Shown here: piece after piece, positions 15,192-18,372 of the stretch | Layout: each line of letters starts with the position of its first letter | How positions within the stretch are numbered: the first letter of the stretch is position 1 | NCBI GenBank assembly: GCA_028698405.1 | Contig: JAQVDF010000003.1 | Coordinates: forward strand, 1 to 18,372 | Length of the DNA: 18,372 bases | Direction: 5' to 3' | Source: Phenylobacterium sp. | GTDB lineage: Bacteria > Pseudomonadota > Alphaproteobacteria > Caulobacterales > Caulobacteraceae | Made by a program: the position numbers and the translations under genes | The notes under the pieces: model-generated | The model's input: only the letters and a program-made list of their open reading frames with translations | Told to the model about the DNA's origin: nothing | The model's database searches: none

Positions 15192-15277
15192 GGTCACTGG
15201 TTGCGCCGCAGGCGCTACCTGTCACCTCCCGGCGCGCCCTAGTGACAGGTAGGCCGCGTTGCGGCCAACCAGTCACC
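15192..15277. repeat. Pair of inverted REP-like palindromes (units A and B)
   Basis: Unit A (15192-15226, minus orientation) and unit B (15242-15277, plus) are inverted copies 15 bases apart, filling the gap between the convergent mutB and SulP genes. Each unit is itself a hairpin. Unit B reads GTGAC, A, GGT, A, stem GGCCGC, loop GTT, stem GCGGCC, A, ACC, A, GTCAC. GTGAC pairs with GTCAC and GGT with ACC, separated by A-A mismatches. Unit A keeps the flanks but has a different inner stem (GCGCC-TGC-GGCGC). The two units also pair with each other over 11 exact bases (CTACCTGTCAC with GTGACAGGTAG), so a cruciform is possible. The layout matches a BIME-like pair and may act as a bidirectional transcript end. 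No T-tract is present. Confidence 0.75.
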
Positions 15278-15297
15278 AGCTGACTTCACCGAACCCG

Positions 15298-16581
15298 TCA
15301 GACTCGCGAGGCCTTCCAGCGGCTCCAGACCGCCAGGCCCATGGCGATAGCGCAGCCGGTGCCGATGCCGGCGATCAGGTCGTGGAAGATGGTCAGCAGG
15401 AAGGTCGCGGCCAGCACCGCGGCCGCCCCCTTGCGCTCGACCAGCAGGCGCTTGATCTCGGCCTTCTCGGCCATGTTCCAGGCGACCACCGCCAGCAGGC
15501 CCGCCAGCGCCGGCAGCGGGACGTAGGCGGCCAGCGGCGCGGCCAGCAGCATGAACACCAGCAGGTAGGCCGAGTGCATGATGCCCGAGACGGGGCTGGT
15601 GGCGCCGGCCCGCACATTGGTGGCGGTCCGGGCGATGGTGCCGGTCACGGGGATGCCGCCGAACACCGCCGAGCCGACGTTGCCCAGGCCCTGAGCGATC
15701 AACTCCATGTTCGAGCGGTGCTGGCGGCCGGTCATGCCGTCGGCGACCACGGCCGAGAGCAGGCTCTCGATGCCGCCCAGCAGGGTGAAGGCGAGCGCCG
15801 CAGGCATCACCTCGATCAGCTTGCTCCAACTGATCTGCGGCAGGTGCGGCGCCGGCAGGCCGTGCGGGATGCCGCCGAAACGGGTGCCGATGGTCTCCAC
15901 CGGAAGGTGGAACACGGTGGCGACGATGGCCGCGCCGGCCACCGCGATCAGCAGGCTGGGCCAGGTCGGCTTGAACCGCTTGATGGTCTGGATGACGACG
16001 ATCACCGAGACCGAGAGCGCCAGGGCCTGCCAGCTCATGGTCGGCGCCGCGTCGGCCAGCGCCTTCAGCTTAGGCAGCAGCTCGCCCGGCTCGGGGCCGG
16101 ACAGGCTCAGGCCGAACAGGTCCTTCAGCTGGCTCGCGAAGATCACCACCGCGATGCCGGCCGTGAAGCCGACCGTCACCGGATGCGGGATCAGCCGGAT
16201 CAGCCCGCCGAGGCGAAAGACGCCTGCCAGGGTTACGAACAGGCCCGAGAGGAAGGTGGCCATGATCAGGCCGTCGACGCCGTGCACGGCCGCTGTCGAG
16301 GCCACCAGCACGATGAAGGCGCCGGCCGGCCCGCCGATCTGGAACCGGCTGCCGCCGAGAGCCGAAACGAGGAAGCCGCCGACGATGGCGGCGTAGAGTC
16401 CACGGTCGGGAGAAACCCCCGAGGCGATGGCGATGGCCATCGACAGCGGCAGGGCCACGATGGCCACGGTGAGGCCGGCGATGGCGTCGGCTTTGAATCT
16501 GCGTAGGTCGTAACCCTCCTCGAGGAGGGTCGCCAACTTGGGCAAATAGACGTCTGTTCGGGGCTGCGCAGCCTCGGTCAT
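15298..16581 (-). CDS. SulP (SLC26) family anion transporter lacking the STAS domain
   Basis: The 427-residue protein covers the full SulP transport domain. It begins with a short cytosolic stretch (about 30 residues), then AIAGLTVAIVALPLSMAIAI, the SulP signature region SPDRGLYAAIVGGFLVSALGGS, FQIGGPAGAFIVL, HPVTVGFTAGIAVVIFASQL, GGIESLLSAVVADG and FGGIPVTGTIARTATNVRAGA. About 12-14 membrane spans end at DLIAGIGTGCAIAMGLAVWSRWK, where the chain stops. Typical SulP proteins run to about 550 residues with a cytosolic STAS domain; this is absent, and the 113 bp before mutB cannot hold one. Substrate (sulfate, bicarbonate or other anion) cannot be decided. ATG 16581 has GGAAG at 12 bases and GAG at 7 bases upstream. 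An 18-bp perfect palindrome lies at codons 18-23. Confidence 0.93.
   Translation of the reverse strand: MTEAAQPRTDVYLPKLATLLEEGYDLRRFKADAIAGLTVAIVALPLSMAIAIASGVSPDRGLYAAIVGGFLVSALGGSRFQIGGPAGAFIVLVASTAAVHGVDGLIMATFLSGLFVTLAGVFRLGGLIRLIPHPVTVGFTAGIAVVIFASQLKDLFGLSLSGPEPGELLPKLKALADAAPTMSWQALALSVSVIVVIQTIKRFKPTWPSLLIAVAGAAIVATVFHLPVETIGTRFGGIPHGLPAPHLPQISWSKLIEVMPAALAFTLLGGIESLLSAVVADGMTGRQHRSNMELIAQGLGNVGSAVFGGIPVTGTIARTATNVRAGATSPVSGIMHSAYLLVFMLLAAPLAAYVPLPALAGLLAVVAWNMAEKAEIKRLLVERKGAAAVLAATFLLTIFHDLIAGIGTGCAIAMGLAVWSRWKASRV
16513..16530. repeat. 18-bp perfect palindrome inside the SulP gene
   Basis: ACCCTCCTCGAGGAGGGT is perfectly self-complementary over 18 bases. It lies near the 5' end of the SulP coding region, about 50 bases after its start codon. 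It contains a strong Shine-Dalgarno-like GAGGAGG and its complement CCTCC on both strands. No suitable start codon follows on either strand. It could be a protein-binding site or coincidence in GC-rich coding DNA. Confidence 0.5.
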
Positions 16582-16631
16582 CTGACGCTCGACTTCCGTG
16601 AGGTACCTGGGGAGGGTCTTAAGCGATATGC

Positions 16632-16671
16632 CGTTGCAATGGCGCTAACGCCAGAGGTTGCGACGTTTTTT
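16632..16671 (+). terminator. Intrinsic terminator facing the plus strand
   Basis: The arms CGTTGCAA (16632-16639) and TTGCGACG (16658-16665) pair over eight bases, with one T-G wobble. An inner stem TGGCG/CGCCA closes a CTAA loop, with a GAGG bulge on the 3' side. Six T residues (16666-16671) follow directly. The wobble pairs only in plus-strand RNA, and the T-tract also points that way. No plus-strand gene lies upstream before mutB (ends 15184). On the minus strand the same place is the gap between the DUF4112 and SulP genes. Confidence 0.6.
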
Positions 16672-16690
16672 CCCAGCTCCAGTGCCGAAA

Positions 16691-17134
16691 TTAACGCCTG
16701 ACGCCGCGGAAGGCCGGGCGTTTCGCGGGTCCCTCCCGCCGCGGGCGGCGCCGGAACAGCCAGTCGTCCTCCAGCAGAGACGGGCCGTGCCGGGCCTCGA
16801 TGTCCTTTTGCAGCGACCGCGCCGCCAGGGCGTGGCCGGGGAACAGGGTGTCCACCGCCCAGCCGAGAATCGGGACGCTCGAGCTCGCCGAGTCGGCCAG
16901 GAGGAAAGCCGCCATCTTGGCGATGGTGGCAGGCCTCGCCCCGGCGTTCACCGCCTCGAGCAGCAGCAGCCCCCCCGCCCCCAGGCTGTAGACCACGTTC
17001 GCCCCCGGCACCCAGGCGATGACCCCGTCGACGCCAAGGCCGAACGGGCCGATCCCGACCACCCGGTCGGACAATCGCTTGATCCGCTCTGCGGAGCGCC
17101 AGGCGCGGTGGGCCTTGGCCTGATCGTCGGTCAT
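16691..17134 (-). CDS. DUF4112 domain protein
   Basis: The 147-residue protein shows the DUF4112 pattern: RIKRLSDRVVGIGPFGLGVDGVIAWVPGAN (17-46), a hydrophobic stretch VVYSLGAGGLLLLEAVNAGA, IAKMAAFLLADSASSSVPILG (72-92) and WAVDTLFPGHALAARSLQKDIEARHG. The usual G-L-D-x-x-I-G-x-x-P-G signature is present in modified form. One or two hydrophobic segments suggest membrane association. The C-terminus is strongly basic (FRRRPRREGPAKRP). The function of the family is unknown to me. ATG 17134 lacks an ideal ribosome-binding site; AGGAG lies 14 bases upstream and no in-frame start sits closer. It lies 70 bp downstream of the epimerase gene on the same strand and may be co-transcribed with it. Confidence 0.8.
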   Translation of the reverse strand: MTDDQAKAHRAWRSAERIKRLSDRVVGIGPFGLGVDGVIAWVPGANVVYSLGAGGLLLLEAVNAGARPATIAKMAAFLLADSASSSVPILGWAVDTLFPGHALAARSLQKDIEARHGPSLLEDDWLFRRRPRREGPAKRPAFRGVRR

Positions 17135-17204
17135 GGGATCGGAACGCGCTCCTTTCGCGGTCGCTCCGGCATGACATGGGAAAGCCGCAGCCCCGGCGCG
17201 AGTC

Positions 17205-18185
17205 CTAGCCCCAGAGTTCCGGCTCCGGCGGCTCGATCAGCGAGCCGAGGTAGCTCAGCCCCGGCGCGCGGTCCGCCGCCAGCAGCAGCGGCCCGTCCAG
17301 GTCCACGACCTCCGCCCCCTGGGCCAGGATCATCGCCGGGGCCATGGCGAGCGAGGTCGCCACCATGCAGCCGACCATGATCTGCAGGCCCAGCCGGCGC
17401 GCCTCGGCGGCCATGGCCAGCGCCTCGGTGAGACCGCCGGCCTTGTCGAGCTTGATGTTCACCGCCCCGTAGCGGACCGCGCAGCGCGGCAGGTCGGCCC
17501 GGGTGTGACAGCTCTCGTCGGCGCACAGCAGGACCGGGCTCTCCCAGCCTTCCAGGGCCTCGTCTTCTCCGGCCGGCAGGGGCTGCTCGATCAGCTTCAC
17601 GTCCAGCCGCGCGAACTCGGGCGCAAGCCGCCGCAGCGTCTCGAATTCCAGCGCCTCGTTGGCGTCGACGACCAGCCGGGTGCGGGGCGCGGCGGTGCGA
17701 ACGGCTTCCACCCGGTCCAGGTCGTCCGCCCCGCCGATCTTCAGCTTCAGCATCGGGCGGCGGGCGTTGGCGCGGGCCGCCTCGGCCATCGCCTCGGGGC
17801 TGGCGAGGCTGAGCGTGAAGCAGGTCTTCACCGGATCGAGCCGGCCCCTCCCCGCCCGCGCCCAGGCGGGCACGCCGGTCAGCTTGGCCTCCAGGTCCCA
17901 AAGGGCGCAATCGAGGGCATTGCGCGCCGCGCCCGCCGGCAGCCTCGCTTGCAGGCCGGCCCGGTCCAGGCCGCCCTCGAGGTCCGCCCGGACGTCTTCC
18001 ATTTGGGCCAGCACCGCCTGCAGCGTCTCGCCGTAGCGGGCGTAGGGGACACCTTCGCCCCGTCCGCGGGCGCCCGCCTCGGCGATTTCGGCGACCACGA
18101 CCTCGGCTTCGGTCTTGGCGCCGCGGGCGATGGTGAAGGCCCCGGCGATCGGCCAGCGCTCGACGGCGACGGCGATTTTGCGCAC
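17205..18185 (-). CDS. L-Ala-D/L-Glu epimerase (dipeptide epimerase, enolase superfamily)
   Basis: The 326-residue protein has the MLE/dipeptide-epimerase layout: capping domain (1-115), then a barrel with catalytic lysines in LKLKIGG (Lys147, Lys149), metal ligands Asp174 (VVDANE), Glu200 (IEQPLP) and Asp223 (ADES), and the opposite base Lys245 (NIKLDKAGG). Spacing is within two residues of E. coli AEE (YcjG). Asp297 in DLDGP matches the substrate amino-group contact in that enzyme. It should epimerise L-Ala-D-Glu from recycled murein peptide to L-Ala-L-Glu in the cytosol, allowing normal peptidases to use it. The start is GTG 18185, with TGAGG about 13 bases before it inside the previous stop region; the gap to the upstream gene is 12 bp, so an operon is likely. 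Confidence 0.93.
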   Translation of the reverse strand: MRKIAVAVERWPIAGAFTIARGAKTEAEVVVAEIAEAGARGRGEGVPYARYGETLQAVLAQMEDVRADLEGGLDRAGLQARLPAGAARNALDCALWDLEAKLTGVPAWARAGRGRLDPVKTCFTLSLASPEAMAEAARANARRPMLKLKIGGADDLDRVEAVRTAAPRTRLVVDANEALEFETLRRLAPEFARLDVKLIEQPLPAGEDEALEGWESPVLLCADESCHTRADLPRCAVRYGAVNIKLDKAGGLTEALAMAAEARRLGLQIMVGCMVATSLAMAPAMILAQGAEVVDLDGPLLLAADRAPGLSYLGSLIEPPEPELWG

Positions 18186-18197
18186 GCCGCCCGCGCC

Positions 18198-18372
18198 TCA
18201 GCCGCCCGGCGCGACCGCGAAGCGGCCCACGACCTGCCGCAGCCCGTGCAGCACCGCCGCCTCGGCCTGCGCCCCGCCCGATCCGCCCATCAGCAGCCGC
18301 AGCGAGCGGACGTGCACGTTCACCGCCTCGGCGTCCCAGCGCTCGGCGCGGCCGAAGTTGTCGAGCAGGTCG
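18198..18372 (-). CDS. C-terminal fragment of an unrecognised protein
   Basis: The frame is open from the window edge to TGA at 18200-18198, giving 57 residues that begin DLLDNFGRAERWDAEAVNVH and end VVGRFAVAPGG. It is probably helical, with segments WDAEAVNVHVRSLRLLMG and AEAAVLHGLRQVVGRF. I do not recognise the family from this fragment. Codon third positions are strongly GC, as in neighbouring genes. It lies 12 bp upstream of the epimerase gene on the same strand and very likely shares its transcript, so a role near murein peptide recycling is possible but not shown. Confidence 0.6.
   Translation of the reverse strand, partial: DLLDNFGRAERWDAEAVNVHVRSLRLLMGGSGGAQAEAAVLHGLRQVVGRFAVAPGG

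Noticed and set aside
15192..15277. Intrinsic terminator or tRNA-like cloverleaf
   Set aside because: No T-tract follows on either strand, and there is no acceptor stem, anticodon or T-loop pattern. The matching third copy at 10131-10163 points to a dispersed repeat instead.
15259..16506. Plus-strand open frame of 415 codons over the SulP gene, which could explain the plus-strand terminator
   Set aside because: The translation is His/Gln/Arg-rich with no domain, and the SulP motifs on the minus strand are clear. The orphan terminator is better explained by a short RNA, if anything.
16619..16622. CtrA-binding site (TTAA-N7-TTAA) upstream of the SulP gene
   Set aside because: Only one TTAA half-site is present; the second is missing at the required spacing.

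Overview
The window is GC-rich, densely coding DNA with GTG starts and short gaps. It looks like the chromosome of an alphaproteobacterium, most likely Caulobacteraceae (Caulobacter or Phenylobacterium type). The reasons are overall composition, protein-family content (DUF3008, DUF2239, split methylmalonyl-CoA mutase, DUF4112), TTGAC-type -35 elements and one GTTC-N7-GTTC box, the alphaproteobacterial LexA site. This placement is inference. I saw no rRNA, tRNA, CRISPR array, prophage or insertion sequence, and no gap longer than 180 bp.

Layout. (1) 1-613, minus: a glutathione S-transferase cut by the window edge. (2) 709-3086, plus: a run of small genes, namely DUF3008, DUF2239, an S24 (LexA/UmuD-type) protease domain without a DNA-binding domain, a 24-residue membrane peptide, an SRAP/YedK-type abasic-site protein and an 83-residue acidic protein. 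A LexA-type box lies between the GST and DUF3008, so a DNA-damage or stress role is plausible for part of this block. (3) 3168-5071, plus: a translationally coupled MarR regulator and MdtD-like DHA2 drug exporter, behind a promoter that carries a clear palindrome. (4) 5144-6838, plus: an orphan membrane hybrid histidine kinase. (5) 6930-9020, plus: a bifunctional class A penicillin-binding protein that meets a nitronate monooxygenase (9024-10031, minus) tail to tail. (6) 10215-11486, minus: a channel-like protein with conserved TM-helix repeats. It diverges from the overlapping methylmalonyl-CoA mutase genes mutA and mutB (11607-15184, plus), which interconvert methylmalonyl-CoA and succinyl-CoA. 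(7) 15298-18372, minus: a SulP anion transporter without a STAS domain, a DUF4112 protein, an L-Ala-D/L-Glu epimerase of the enolase superfamily, and the C-terminal end of an unrecognised gene.

The most unusual non-coding signal is a family of REP-like palindromes. Two inverted units sit between mutB and the SulP gene (15192-15277) and a third lies at 10131-10163. All share flanks around a hairpin whose sequence changes while its pairing is kept. Other unexplained signals are a well-formed terminator facing the plus strand at 16632-16671 with no plus-strand gene before it, an inverted repeat that covers the mutA ribosome-binding site, and an 18-bp perfect palindrome inside the SulP gene. The best candidate for something undescribed in the coding part is the DUF2239/S24 pair: a possibly DNA-binding protein next to a repressor-type autoprotease that has lost its DNA-binding domain.
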